From Colwellia sp. Arc7-D (GTDB lineage: Bacteria; Pseudomonadota; Gammaproteobacteria; Enterobacterales; Alteromonadaceae): 64,000 nucleotides of DNA. Below the pieces are notes generated by a model. It had not been told where the DNA came from. It made no database searches and was given only the letters and a program-made list of their open reading frames with translations. Each line of letters starts with the position of its first letter. Positions within the stretch are counted from its first letter, which is position 1. This document shows positions 37,204 to 47,183 of this stretch, piece after piece. Both the position numbers and the translations under genes were made by a program. The DNA lies in contig NZ_CP028924.1 in assembly GCF_003061515.1 (NCBI RefSeq), forward strand, positions 868,001-932,000. The letters run 5' to 3'.

Positions 37204-38294
37204 ATGTCAGGTAATACTTTCGGTAAGTTATTTACGGTTACTTCATTCGGTGAAAGCCATGGTTTAGGCTTAGGAGCGATTATAGATGGTTGTCCACCAG
37301 GTTTAGAGCTTTGTGAGGCAGATTTACAACTCGATCTTGACCGACGCCGACCTGGCACTTCTCGCTTTACCACCGCACGTCGCGAAGCTGACGAAGTCAA
37401 AATAATGTCAGGGGTTTTTGAAGGTAAAACTACGGGAACACCCATAGGTTTATTAATTGAAAACACCGACCAACGCTCGCAAGACTATGGCGATATAGCG
37501 AAAACATTTCGCCCAGGTCATGCGGATTATACTTATTGGCAAAAATATGGCATTCGTGATTATCGTGGTGGTGGTCGCTCATCAGCACGTGAAACCGCAA
37601 TGCGTGTTGCTGCGGGCGCTGTGGCAAAAAAATATTTAAAACAAAAATTTGGTATCACTATTCAAGCCTGTGTTACTCAAATTGGTGAAGTATGTGCAGA
37701 GAATTTTGATTGGAATATTGTTGAAGAGAATCCTTTTTTCTTCCCTGATGCCAACAAGCTTGAGCAACTAGACGAGTTATTGCGTGGCATTATGCGCCAA
37801 AAAGACTCTATTGGTGCAAAATTGATGGTTGTTGCGAACAATGTACCTGTTGGTTTAGGCGAGCCTATTTTTGACCGTTTAGACGCTGATATTGCGCATG
37901 CTCTAATGGGTATAAATGCAGTTAAAGCGGTAGAGGTTGGTGATGGATTTGGTGTTGTTAATCAAAAAGGTTCACAACACCGAGATGAGTTAACACCTGA
38001 TGGCTTTGCCTCTAATCACGCGGGGGCGTTTTAGGAGGGATATCTTCAGGTCAACCTATTGTGGCATCAATTGCTTTAAAGCCTACCTCTAGTATTGGTG
38101 TTAGCGGAAAAACCGTTGATCTTGAAGGTCAGCCTGCTGATATCGTGACTAAAGGTCGTCATGATCCTTGTGTAGGCATTAGAGCGGTCCCTATTGCTGA
38201 AGCAATGCTCGCGTTAACGTTGATGGATCATTATTTAAGACATCGTGCACAAAATATGGATGTAGTTTGTCAAACGCCAGATATTGAAAGTTAA
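37204..38294 (+). pseudogene. aroC: chorismate synthase, frame broken by one base
   Basis: Last step of the shikimate pathway (EPSP to chorismate, FMN-dependent). The upstream frame runs from ATG 37204 to a TAG at 38032-38034 and reads 276 residues, beginning [19 protein letters not shown], the family opening. The rest of AroC ([20 protein letters not shown] onward) continues in another frame to 38294. Inserting one G in the G5 tract at 38022-38026 joins them into 363 residues, the normal AroC length. The gene is essential for aromatics, so a sequencing or assembly error is the likeliest cause; a true mutation is possible. Confidence 0.9.
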
Positions 38295-38320
38295 TAAAAT
38301 AAAGTTTTTTGTGTAAAACA

Positions 38321-38356
38321 ACTTTAAATAACACTTTAAGTAGCACTTTAAATAGT
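38321..38356. repeat. Three 12-bp direct repeats after aroC
   Basis: ACTTTAAATAAC, ACTTTAAGTAGC and ACTTTAAATAGT lie head to tail. They stand 27 bases past the aroC stop codon. Function unknown. Confidence 0.6.
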
Positions 38357-38437
38357 CGCAGTTTACGGATATTTTTTACTTAGCATTGTTGGACTGAAAT
38401 ATAAGTACTAACTTTACTGTGAAAATATAGCAGAAAC

Positions 38438-38472
38438 AAAAAAGCTAGAAGTTAATACTTCTAGCTTTTTTT
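38438..38472. terminator. Bidirectional terminator between aroC and lipA
   Basis: AGCTAGAAGT and ACTTCTAGCT pair around TAAT, flanked by A-tract and T7. The two genes converge here. Confidence 0.92.
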
Positions 38473-38508
38473 ATTTCAAACCGTTTAACTGAGTTAATCG
38501 CTATACGA

Positions 38509-39477
38509 TTATTTTACTTCTTCACCAGCGGCTTGTTTATCAGCATGATAACTTGAACGTACCAATGGACCACAAGCTGCGTGATCAAAGCCCATTTTAT
38601 CTGCTTCACGTTTAAACATGTCAAAGTCATCAGGGTGAACATAACGCTCTACCGGTAAATGATGTTTACTCGGCTGTAAGTATTGGCCGATGGTTAACAT
38701 AGTTACGCCATGCGCACGTAAATCTCGCATTACTTGCAAAATCTCTTCGTTAGTTTCACCTAAACCAACCATTAAGCCAGACTTAGTTGGAACAGTAGGG
38801 TTTGCTTCCCCAAATTTTTTCAACAAGTCTAAAGACCATTGGTAGTTAGCACCTGGGCGAGCTTTGGTGTATAAACGTGGAGCTGTTTCTAAGTTGTGAT
38901 TGAATACGCCAGGGGGATGCGTATTTAAAATTTCTAAAGCGCGATCCATACGGCCGCGGAAATCTGGCACTAATATTTCTACTTTAGTATGTGGAGAATG
39001 CTCGGCTATTTCTGTTATACAATCAACAAATTGTTGTGCACCACCATCACGTAAGTCATCGCGATCAACTGAAGTAATAACCACGTATTTCAATTTCATA
39101 TCTTTTAGCGTTAAGGCTAATTTACGTGGCTCTGCTTTGTCTGCAGCAAGAGGACGACCATGACCAACATCACAAAATGGACAGCGACGAGTACATATGT
39201 CACCTAAGATCATAAAGGTTGCTGTGCCGTGGTTAAAACATTCTGATAAATTTGGGCATGAAGCTTCTTCACAGACAGAATGCAAATCATGTTTACGCAA
39301 TGCTGCTTTTATACTATCAATACGTTCTGTACTTTTTGGCAGTTTAATACGTAACCAATTTGGCTTTCTTAGCATAGTTTCACGCTCAGAAGTCACCACT
39401 TTAATTGGTATATGGGCCATTTTCTCGGCATCGCGTAATTTAGTGCCTGGGGTAATGCGTGATGATTTAGTGGTCAT
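38509..39477 (-). CDS. lipA: lipoyl synthase
   Basis: Radical SAM enzyme inserting two sulfurs into octanoyl chains of lipoyl domains. The 322-residue protein shows the auxiliary cluster [12 protein letters not shown] (near 79-90) and the radical [11 protein letters not shown] (near 105-112). Its start overlaps the lipB end by eleven bases, so the two are coupled. Length agrees with E. coli LipA. The order lipB-lipA with ybeD upstream is the usual one. Confidence 0.97.
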   Translation of the reverse strand: MTTKSSRITPGTKLRDAEKMAHIPIKVVTSERETMLRKPNWLRIKLPKSTERIDSIKAALRKHDLHSVCEEASCPNLSECFNHGTATFMILGDICTRRCPFCDVGHGRPLAADKAEPRKLALTLKDMKLKYVVITSVDRDDLRDGGAQQFVDCITEIAEHSPHTKVEILVPDFRGRMDRALEILNTHPPGVFNHNLETAPRLYTKARPGANYQWSLDLLKKFGEANPTVPTKSGLMVGLGETNEEILQVMRDLRAHGVTMLTIGQYLQPSKHHLPVERYVHPDDFDMFKREADKMGFDHAACGPLVRSSYHADKQAAGEEVK

Positions 39478-40126
39478 GTATTGTTTCCAATCCCGTTTGA
39501 TAAGATAAATGCTGAGTGTCTAATAGTTCACTAAGGTGTTTAACCAGTGATTCACCCGCTTGCTCTACAGTGGCAGGGCCCTGTAAATCGATTGTTTGTA
39601 TCATTTCTAAGCCTTGATATCCACAAGGGTTAATACGTAGAAATGGTGATAAGTCCATATTGACGTTGATTGCTAAACCATGAAAAGAGCAGCCTTTTCG
39701 AACTCTAAGACCTAAGGAAGCAATTTTTTTGTCGTTAACATAAACTCCTGGTGCATCTGGCTTTGCATTAGCATTAATGCCAAAGTCAGCCATTGAAGCG
39801 ACAATTCCATTTTCAATGAGAGTGACTAATTGCCTAACGCCCATTTTTCTGCGGCGCAAGTTTATCATAAAGTATATAACTTGTTGACCAGGGCCATGGT
39901 AAGTAACTTGTCCACCACGATCCACTTTCACCACTGGAATATCACCAGGCATGAGCAGGTGTTCGTCTTTTCCTGCTTGCCCTTGGGTAAATACTGGAGG
40001 GTGTTCAACTAACCAAAGTTCGTCGGCGGTATTTTCATCTCGATTATCGGTGAAGTTTTGCATGGCATGCCAAACATCGACATAGTCGAGGTTATTCAGT
40101 TGCCGAATAATCAAAGTGTTTTTCAA
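39467..40126 (-). CDS. lipB: lipoyl(octanoyl) transferase
   Basis: Moves octanoyl from acyl-ACP to lipoyl domains. The 219-residue protein has [21 protein letters not shown], the [20 protein letters not shown] motif, [24 protein letters not shown] and the catalytic Cys in [11 protein letters not shown] near residue 177. A TATAAT -10 box lies about 30 bases upstream. It is followed by lipA with overlap. Confidence 0.96.
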   Translation of the reverse strand: MKNTLIIRQLNNLDYVDVWHAMQNFTDNRDENTADELWLVEHPPVFTQGQAGKDEHLLMPGDIPVVKVDRGGQVTYHGPGQQVIYFMINLRRRKMGVRQLVTLIENGIVASMADFGINANAKPDAPGVYVNDKKIASLGLRVRKGCSFHGLAINVNMDLSPFLRINPCGYQGLEMIQTIDLQGPATVEQAGESLVKHLSELLDTQHLSYQTGLETIHDH

Positions 40127-40155
40127 AATACATCTCTATCAATTTCATTGCGCGC

Positions 40156-40178
40156 ATTATATCCAAATACTAATTGGA
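40156..40178 (-). promoter_or_regulatory. lipB promoter with small palindrome
   Basis: On the minus strand, TATAAT (40161-40156) is followed by a GCGCGC discriminator, and directly upstream is TCCAA-7-TTGGA (40178-40162). No good -35 box is visible, which may mean an activator or repressor site overlaps it. Confidence 0.45.
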
Positions 40179-40201
40179 ATACACCGGACAATTAGTAGGG
40201 A

Positions 40202-40465
40202 TTAAAGTACGTAGCGAACTTGCTCAATCGCGTTTAAGGTTTTATATATTTTTTCGATATGCTCTTTACTTGTTACCGTAACGGCTACCGCAATTGAATG
40301 GTAATTACCTTTTGAGCTTGGTTTTATTTTTGGTGAATAATCGCCCGGCGTATGTTTTTGTAACTCGCCTATCACTAGGTCTGGGAGTTCGTCACATGCG
40401 ACACCCATAACTTTAAAGTTCAATACAGTGGGAAAATCTAATAATTCATCAAAATTAGTATTCAT
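40202..40465 (-). CDS. ybeD: DUF493 family protein YbeD
   Basis: An 87-residue ACT-like small protein of the DUF493 family, beginning MNTNFDELLDFPTVLNFKVMG and ending EQVRYVL, as E. coli YbeD. It sits between dacA and lipB in the conserved order; a link to lipoate metabolism is suspected but unproven. The start at 40465 matches the family; ATG 40492 would add nine residues. GAGA precedes the ATG. The gap to lipB is 75 bases. Confidence 0.92.
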   Translation of the reverse strand: MNTNFDELLDFPTVLNFKVMGVACDELPDLVIGELQKHTPGDYSPKIKPSSKGNYHSIAVAVTVTSKEHIEKIYKTLNAIEQVRYVL

Positions 40466-40786
40466 TTTTTTTCTCTTAAATCGGTAAAACAACGTTATGT
40501 TAAGTGCTTTAAAATGGCGAAAAACTTAGACAAATGTTAATTGTACCAAGCTATTATTCGCTATTAAAATGGTCTGTATTTTTTAATTGGCGATATTTTA
40601 ACACTATTTGTTACGAATGTGATCAATTGCCGCTAATTAATAGGCTATAGGTGAGGGGGATGTTATCTAATATCAATGCTTAGTGGTGATTATATTTTAT
40701 AAAATGAAGATAATAAAAGATAAAAACTCAGCCGAAGCTGAGTTTATATTGATAAAATAATCGTGTACTGATGTTTTTGAATAAAA
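40466..40786. other. dacA-ybeD spacer
   Basis: This spacer contains the dacA terminator (listed separately) and presumably the ybeD promoter. I see no gene or other structure in it. Confidence 0.6.
40719..40745 (-). terminator. Terminator of dacA
   Basis: On the minus strand AAACTCAGC-TTCG-GCTGAGTTT with a following T-run: 9-bp stem, stable UUCG-type tetraloop. Confidence 0.92.
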
Positions 40787-41974
40787 TTAATCGACAAACT
40801 GAAGTTTGACATAATCCATTAATTTATTAAACATGCTGCCTTCATTGACCTCTTGTAACGTAACTAGAGGGTATTGAGCAATATCTTCACCGTCAAGTTG
40901 CAAGAATAATTTTCCTACTACTTCACCTTTTTGCAGTGGGGCAGTTAATTGCTTGTCTAATTCAAAGTTAGCTTGTAAGTTTTTTCGCTGACCACGAGGA
41001 ATTGTGATTGGAGTGTTAACCATAATGCCTAAATCAACTTCTTTAAGATCACCCATCCAAACACGATTACTAACAAATTTTTCACCGGCTTTATAAGGTG
41101 TGTAAGTTTCGTAAAAACGGAAGCCATAGTTTAATAATTTTTTACTTTCTACTTTACGAGCACGTTCACTATCTGTACCCATTACAACACTGACCAAACG
41201 CATGTCACCTTTAGTTGCAGAGGTGACTAAACTATAACCTGCTTGTGACGTGTGGCCGGTTTTTAAACCGTCAACATTCATACTTTTATCCCACAATAAG
41301 CTGTTGCGGTTATATTGTTTAATGTTGTTATAGGTAAAAGACTTTTGGCTATAAAGTTTATATTCTTCTGGAACATCACGAATAAGAGCAATGGCTAACG
41401 TTGCCATATCACGTGCGGTAGTTTTATGCTCTTTGCTATCTAGCCCGTGGCTATTTTCAAAGAAGCTACTATACATGCCTAACTGTTCTGCATGAGCATT
41501 CATTAATTGTGCAAATGCGCCTTCGCTACCGGCAATATGTTCAGCCATTGCAACACATGCGTCATTACCCGATGCAACGATAATACCTTGGTTTAATAAG
41601 CTAACCGGTACTTCTGTGCCTACTTCAATAAACATTTTTGAAGATTCAGGGAAGTTTTTTGCCCAAGCTTTTTCGCTAATTCTTACTGGGTCTTCATTGC
41701 TAATGTTACCACTCGCTAACTCTTTACCAATAATGTAACTGGTCATCATCTTAGTTAAGCTGGCCGGCGCTAGTAAAATATCAGCATTGCTTTCTGCAAT
41801 AACTTTACCTGTAGCGTAGTCGATTAAAATATGACCTTTAGCATTGACCTCTGGAGCTGATGGGATAATAGTTTGAGCATGAGAAAGAGAGCAAACACTT
41901 AATAATACAGAGCCTAAAAAAGTTAATAATTTTATCTGTTTTTTAGGCGCTTGAGTAAACTTGATATGGGGCAT
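40787..41974 (-). CDS. dacA: D-alanyl-D-alanine carboxypeptidase (PBP5 type)
   Basis: Trims the terminal D-Ala of peptidoglycan pentapeptides at the outer face of the inner membrane. The 395-residue protein has a signal peptide ending SHA near 33, SLTK at 72-75, SGN near 133-135 and KTG near 237, then the beta-rich PBP5 C-terminal domain and an amphipathic anchor helix (FNKLMDYVKLQF) at the end. Part of the mrdA-rodA-rlpA-dacA cell-wall operon. Confidence 0.96.
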   Translation of the reverse strand: MPHIKFTQAPKKQIKLLTFLGSVLLSVCSLSHAQTIIPSAPEVNAKGHILIDYATGKVIAESNADILLAPASLTKMMTSYIIGKELASGNISNEDPVRISEKAWAKNFPESSKMFIEVGTEVPVSLLNQGIIVASGNDACVAMAEHIAGSEGAFAQLMNAHAEQLGMYSSFFENSHGLDSKEHKTTARDMATLAIALIRDVPEEYKLYSQKSFTYNNIKQYNRNSLLWDKSMNVDGLKTGHTSQAGYSLVTSATKGDMRLVSVVMGTDSERARKVESKKLLNYGFRFYETYTPYKAGEKFVSNRVWMGDLKEVDLGIMVNTPITIPRGQRKNLQANFELDKQLTAPLQKGEVVGKLFLQLDGEDIAQYPLVTLQEVNEGSMFNKLMDYVKLQFVD

Positions 41975-42149
41975 AATTGTCCTACAGCACTATCGATTAA
42001 TGGAAATTATAAATATTTAATGGAGTATAACATTTTTCGTTTTGATTTCTAATGAGCTCTAGCATCAAATTGTTACCGTTGATGATTTTGGCTTGTTATC
42101 TATACAGTTTAATGGTCAAATTTAGTGAAAACCATAAAGTTTAAAAGCG

Positions 42150-43058
42150 CTATTTTCGAATAAAAGCTTTAGGGTGACCATTGTCTTTAATCGCTAATAA
42201 TAAACGCGTTAATTCATCGTTAGTTATTATCGGACCAACAAGGACTCGAAAAATTCCATTTTTTTCTTCTATTTGTGTATTCTTTTTATGTTGTTGTAAT
42301 AATGCCTTTGCAATTTTAGATGCTTGAAGCTGACTTTTACTGGCAAAAACCTGTATAAATTTATTTTTAAAAGCAGGCGAAGATAATGTCTTATCCTGAA
42401 CCTGCTTTATGCCTGCATGAGGAATAGTAACCACTTTTTCTTTTGGTAATGCCGTAATAACAGTATTGTCGGCAGTTAGGTGAGGCGTGTTAAGTTGCAG
42501 TTTTTCTATACCTTCAGCGCTAAAATCATTAATTGCTGTAATAGTGACATCAGCTGTGCCTGTTTTTAGCATATCGAGTTTATAAGCCGCACTATAAGAC
42601 AAATCTATGATCCGACTTTGATGAAATGGGCCTCGATCATTCACTCTCACAATAACTGACTTTGCGTTACTATTGTTGGTTACTTTTAAATAGGTGGGCA
42701 GTGGTAAGTTTTTATGTGCCGCACTCATTGCGTACATGTCATAAATTTCACCGTTTGACGTTAAATGACCATGAAATTTTTTGCCATACCACGAGGCTGT
42801 TCCTGTTTGGCTAAAGTTTTCTGCCGTTTTTAGTACTTGGTAATGTTTGCCAAATACTTGGTAATGTTTGTTGCCTCCTCGGCTATGTGTTTCTGCTCGA
42901 GGCGTAGCGTTAATAAGTTCACTGGCATTAGGCGTGCGCGTTGGCGTACTATCATGCTTTTGTTGGTAACGGCTATTGTTATTTTGAGTACTACAAGCAG
43001 ACATTACTGTTAGAAGTAAAATTATGCAGATAAGCAGGGTTGTGTTTAATTTTTCCAT
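42150..43058 (-). CDS. rlpA: septal ring lytic transglycosylase RlpA
   Basis: A 302-residue outer-membrane lipoprotein: a lipoprotein signal ending MSAC (lipid Cys at 22), a double-psi beta barrel (about 85-175, with GTASWYGKKFHGHLTSNGEIYDM and VIVRVNDRGPFHQSRIIDLSYSAA) and a C-terminal SPOR domain (about 225-300) that binds denuded glycan at the septum. It follows rodA by 50 bases. Confidence 0.95.
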   Translation of the reverse strand: MEKLNTTLLICIILLLTVMSACSTQNNNSRYQQKHDSTPTRTPNASELINATPRAETHSRGGNKHYQVFGKHYQVLKTAENFSQTGTASWYGKKFHGHLTSNGEIYDMYAMSAAHKNLPLPTYLKVTNNSNAKSVIVRVNDRGPFHQSRIIDLSYSAAYKLDMLKTGTADVTITAINDFSAEGIEKLQLNTPHLTADNTVITALPKEKVVTIPHAGIKQVQDKTLSSPAFKNKFIQVFASKSQLQASKIAKALLQQHKKNTQIEEKNGIFRVLVGPIITNDELTRLLLAIKDNGHPKAFIRK

Positions 43059-43108
43059 AAAATATCTATCATTCTTTTAATATGCTCGTTGTTTATGAGT
43101 GTTTTCTG

Positions 43109-44223
43109 CTAGATATTAAATCGTCTATGCGTACTGACGGCCATTAGAATGCCAAATCCTGCCATTAATGTCACCATTGAAGTACCGCCATAGCTAACCA
43201 ATGGTAAAGGTACACCTACCACAGGCAGTAATCCAGAGACCATGCCAATATTTACAAAAATATAAACAAAGAATGTTAAGGTTAGGCTACCGGCTAAAAG
43301 CTTGGTAAACGCATGTTGAGCATTGACCGCAATCCATAAACCGCGCATAACAATCGCTAGGTATACCGTTAATAATAAGCCAACACCAATCAAGCCAAAT
43401 TCTTCACTAAATACCGCGAAAATAAAATCTGTATGACGCTCAGGGAGAAACTCTAGTTGGGATTGCGTACCTTGAAGCCAGCCTTTACCGTGAATGCCTC
43501 CTGAGCCAATAGCTATTTTAGATTGAATAATGTGATAGCCAGAACCAAGTGGATCTTGCTCAGGATTTAAAAAAGTTAACACTCGCTGTTTTTGGTATGG
43601 TTTCATTAAAAACATCCATAAAACAGGCGCGAACGCTGAAGCTAAGCCAACACAAAGTCCGATCAGTTTCCAACTTGCCCCAGCAAGAAATATCACAAAA
43701 ACGCCTGAGCTTGCAATCAGTAAAGAAGTGCCTAAGTCAGGCTGTCTTGCAATGAGCAATGTTGGTAACAGCACTAAAGTAAAAGCAATAATAATCTTCG
43801 ACATTTTAATGGGTAAATCATGTTGACTGACATACCATGCGATCATAATTGGCACGACAAGCTTCATGATTTCAGAGGGTTGAAACTTAGTTACACCAAG
43901 GTCTAGCCAACGTTGAGCACCTTTACCGACATGACCAAAAAGTAAAACCGCTGTTAATAACATTAAGCCGATAATAAATACTGGAACAGCCCATTTACGA
44001 TAAGACAGTGGGGGATTTGCGCGACAATAAACATCACAAAAAGTGCTAGACCTACACGTTTTGCGTGTCGGATCAAAACTGCAGTCTCTTGACCACCAGC
44101 ACTATAAACAACAAATAGCCCAAGCGTCATTAATACTAAAATACCGCTTAGTAGAGGTAAGTCAATGTGTAAGCGTTGCCAAAAGGTTCGTTGGCGTTGT
44201 TGATCATGTCCGGTACTACGCAC
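43109..44223 (-). pseudogene. rodA: rod shape-determining protein RodA, frame broken by one base
   Basis: SEDS glycosyltransferase that polymerises peptidoglycan with PBP2. The frame from GTG 44223 ends after 86 residues at 43963; the rest ([19 protein letters not shown] onward, 284 residues) continues in another frame. One added G in the G5 tract at 44010-44014 gives [15 protein letters not shown] and a whole protein of 371 residues, as in E. coli. The GTG overlaps the mrdA stop (TAGTG). rodA is needed for rod shape, and the lesion copies that of aroC, so an assembly error is likely. Confidence 0.9.
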
Positions 44224-46202
44224 TAGGGATTACCTGCTGTATTACTGATATTTTGTTGATAAACATTGGTATGATGGGGATGCTTTCGTTGGTCTTTACT
44301 GACAATTTCTCGATCACCAAAGTACTGATCCATAATTTGTCGAGCTACAGGACCGGCATTTGTTCCACCACCGCCTTTCGCGACATTTTCTATTGCAACA
44401 GCCACCACAATTTCAGGATTTTCGTAAGGCGCAAAAGCTATAAACATGGCATTATCACGTTTGCTTTCTTTAACTTTACTGGCGTCGTACTCTTCGTCTT
44501 GTGCGATATTTGCGGTTTGTGCAGACCCTGTTTTTCCGGCGGCATCATATTTACTGCCTTTAAATGCACTATAGCCGGTAGCGCCGAATTTTTGCACCGT
44601 ATTATGTAAACCATCTAAAACCACATCCCAACTTTTTTGATCTTTTAAGACAATGGGTGCTTTTTCATCAACGACATACTCGGTAATTACAGGTATATGT
44701 GAGCTTATACCTTGCTCGTCTACAGGCACTTCACTGGTAGACTTTAACAAGTGTGGTACTTTAATTTGTCCTTTGTTAACCAAGATAGATATCGCTTGGG
44801 ATAACTGCAAGGGCGTAACTGACCAGTAGCTTTGTCCGATACCTACTGAAAGCGTTTCTCCGGTATACCAACCTTTATTGTATCGCTCTCTTTTCCACTC
44901 AATGCTAGGCATTATGGCACGACTTTCTTCGTGAAGATCAATCCCAGTGTAATCACCAAAACCAAATTTTCTCATCATTTGACTAATTTTGGTAATACCG
45001 AGCTTGTAGGCCAAATCATAGTAATAAATATTACAAGATTGCTCTAATGATTTAGTTAAATTAACTTTTCCATGACCCCATTTTTTCCAATCACGACGTT
45101 TAGTCTCAATGCCAGGGAGTTGATAAAAACCAGGATCATAAATTTCAGTTTCTGGAGTAATAACACCATCGTCTAGACCCGTAAGGGCGAGTAGTGGCTT
45201 AATTGTTGAAGCGGGCGGATAACCTTGTACCGCACGATTTAAAAGCGGTTTGTTACTCTCTGGTGCTAAAAGCTTTTTATATTTTTTACTACTAATACCA
45301 TGGACAAATAAATTGCCATCAAAACTAGGGTTTGAATACATGGCCAATACGCCACCATCTCTTGGATCAATGGCTACAATCGCACCACGCTTTCCTGAAA
45401 GCGCTCGTTTTGCGATCATTTGTAATTCAATATCTAAAGTTAAAGTAAGATCTTTTCCTGGAATGGGAGGGGTAAAATTTAACGTTCGAATGATACGACC
45501 TAAGTTGTTTATTTCAACTTCTTGATGCCCAATGGTTCCGTGTAAAATATCTTGATAATATTTTTCTAAACCAAGCTTACCAATATTACGAGTGGCAGCG
45601 TAATTTTCAGCTAAACCTTGCTTTTCAAGGGCAACAGAATCTCGACCATTAATACGCGCGACATAACCGAGCGAATGGGTTGTTAAATCAGCAAAGGGAT
45701 AATATCGCTTTAAACGCGCATCAATAAAAAAACCAGGAAACTTATGCTGATTTACCGAAAACAAAGAAACCTGCTGTTCGCTCAAACGAGAATATAGCTC
45801 GATCGGTTTAAAGCGACGTTTGCTTTTTACGGCTTTAAGTAGTTCGTCTTGTTTTTCTTGGCTTATATCTAATAATTGGCTAACGGCAGCAAGGCTTTGC
45901 TTAATGTCGGTTACTTGCTCTGGGATAACTTCTAAACTGTATACAGGCGTATTATCAGCCAGTAGAACACCATTTCTATCGTAGATTAAGCCTCTATTTG
46001 GCGCAACGGGTAAAAGTTTTATACGGTTAGAGTTAGAGCGTGTTTGATATTTTTGATAAGAGTTAACGCCCAGATCATAAATATTACTGAACAACAGCAA
46101 AGACATTATGATGACCGCAATGAAAGTAATAAACGTACGGCGTGCAAATAAATTGGCTTCAGCGCTATGGTTTCTAATGGCAACGCGTTTTTTTCGAGCC
46201 AT
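44223..46202 (-). CDS. mrdA: penicillin-binding protein 2
   Basis: Transpeptidase of the elongasome, paired with RodA. The 659-residue bitopic protein has a membrane helix near 21-44, a pedestal (about 60-270, with PNRGLIYDRNGVLLADN) and the transpeptidase domain: SxxK as STIK at 332-335, SxN as SCN near 388, and KTG in AGKTGSAQ near 555. Longer than E. coli PBP2 by a C-terminal tail of about 25 residues. It is four bases behind rlmH. Confidence 0.96.
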   Translation of the reverse strand: MARKKRVAIRNHSAEANLFARRTFITFIAVIIMSLLLFSNIYDLGVNSYQKYQTRSNSNRIKLLPVAPNRGLIYDRNGVLLADNTPVYSLEVIPEQVTDIKQSLAAVSQLLDISQEKQDELLKAVKSKRRFKPIELYSRLSEQQVSLFSVNQHKFPGFFIDARLKRYYPFADLTTHSLGYVARINGRDSVALEKQGLAENYAATRNIGKLGLEKYYQDILHGTIGHQEVEINNLGRIIRTLNFTPPIPGKDLTLTLDIELQMIAKRALSGKRGAIVAIDPRDGGVLAMYSNPSFDGNLFVHGISSKKYKKLLAPESNKPLLNRAVQGYPPASTIKPLLALTGLDDGVITPETEIYDPGFYQLPGIETKRRDWKKWGHGKVNLTKSLEQSCNIYYYDLAYKLGITKISQMMRKFGFGDYTGIDLHEESRAIMPSIEWKRERYNKGWYTGETLSVGIGQSYWSVTPLQLSQAISILVNKGQIKVPHLLKSTSEVPVDEQGISSHIPVITEYVVDEKAPIVLKDQKSWDVVLDGLHNTVQKFGATGYSAFKGSKYDAAGKTGSAQTANIAQDEEYDASKVKESKRDNAMFIAFAPYENPEIVVAVAIENVAKGGGGTNAGPVARQIMDQYFGDREIVSKDQRKHPHHTNVYQQNISNTAGNP

Positions 46203-46205
46203 TAC

Positions 46206-46676
46206 TTATTCTCTGTGATAAGGGTGATTATTATTGATTGACCAAGCACGATAGAGGCTTTCAGCTACGATTACTCTAACCATTGGATGTGGTAATGTCA
46301 GTGGCGATAACGACCATTTTTGCTCTGATGCTTCAATACAAGCGGGCGCTAAACCTTCTGGGCCACCAACAAGCAGAGCAACATCTCTGCTATCAACATG
46401 CCAGCGGTCAAGTTGCTTGGCAAGTTGAGGCGTAGTCCAAGGCTTACCTTCAACTTCTAATGTCACAATGCGATTACCCTTAGGAATAGCCGCTAATGTA
46501 TGCTCACCTTCTTTTTCGAGAATGCGAGCAATATCGGCATTTTTACCACGTTTTCCAGGTGAAATTTCAACTAGATGAAAACTCATATCACGAGGAAATC
46601 TGCGACAATATTCGTTAAACCCTTGGCTAACCCAAGCGGGCATTTTATTACCAACAGCATATAAGGTAATGCGCAT
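46206..46676 (-). CDS. rlmH: 23S rRNA pseudouridine-1915 N3-methyltransferase
   Basis: SPOUT methyltransferase acting on m3Psi1915 of 23S rRNA in 70S ribosomes. The 156-residue protein shows [20 protein letters not shown], the knot motif [11 protein letters not shown] and the C-terminal [18 protein letters not shown]. Located between rsfS and mrdA, the standard order. Confidence 0.96.
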   Translation of the reverse strand: MRITLYAVGNKMPAWVSQGFNEYCRRFPRDMSFHLVEISPGKRGKNADIARILEKEGEHTLAAIPKGNRIVTLEVEGKPWTTPQLAKQLDRWHVDSRDVALLVGGPEGLAPACIEASEQKWSLSPLTLPHPMVRVIVAESLYRAWSINNNHPYHRE

Positions 46677-46687
46677 TGTTGTTTAGA

Positions 46688-47005
46688 TTATTCCCATAGT
46701 TGTTCTAGTTGATAACGATCGCGGATCTCATCGGTCATTATGTGAACAACTACATCACCTAAATCAACTAAAGACCATTCACCGATATCATTACCTTCAA
46801 CACCTAAGGCTTCAATACCAGCTGCGCGGCATTCAATAGTAAGTGATTGAGCAATTGAAATAACGTGACGTTTTGAGTTACCAGAGCAAACTAACATATA
46901 GTCAGTGAAACCCGATTTTTTAGATACCTCTAAAGTAACGATATCTCGGCCTTTCATGTCTTCTATTTTTTCGGTAACAAAAGTAATTAGTTCTGAACTT
47001 TGCAA
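46688..47005 (-). CDS. rsfS: ribosomal silencing factor RsfS
   Basis: Binds ribosomal protein L14 and blocks subunit joining in starvation. The 105-residue frame reads LQSSELITFVTEKIEDMKGRD, then DLGDVVVHIMTDEIRDRYQLE. The TTG start at 47005 gives exactly the E. coli length; an ATG at 47047 would add 14 residues of unconvincing sequence. Neither has a clear ribosome site, so the start is uncertain. Confidence 0.9.
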   Translation of the reverse strand: MQSSELITFVTEKIEDMKGRDIVTLEVSKKSGFTDYMLVCSGNSKRHVISIAQSLTIECRAAGIEALGVEGNDIGEWSLVDLGDVVVHIMTDEIRDRYQLEQLWE

Positions 47006-47183
47006 AGTGGGATCTCTATAATTAGCAATAATCGGCGATAATAGCATTATTTTGTTTGTCAGTTAACCATCTAATGTTGTCGTTAGCCTCTTTTTTACTC
47101 AACAATTGATATATTTCACTAAGTCAGGAACAAAAGTCGTTATAAATAGCGTTTTTTTGACAGAAAATAGAATTAGTTCGAAC

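Noticed and set aside
38022-44014. Programmed -1 frameshifting as the main explanation of aroC and rodA
   Set aside because: Slips on GGG/CCC would restore both frames, but no downstream stimulator is evident and neither gene is known for recoding. A homopolymer error is simpler.
46688-47047. Longer rsfS from ATG 47047
   Set aside because: Adds 14 unrelated residues and lacks a ribosome site; TTG 47005 gives the family length.
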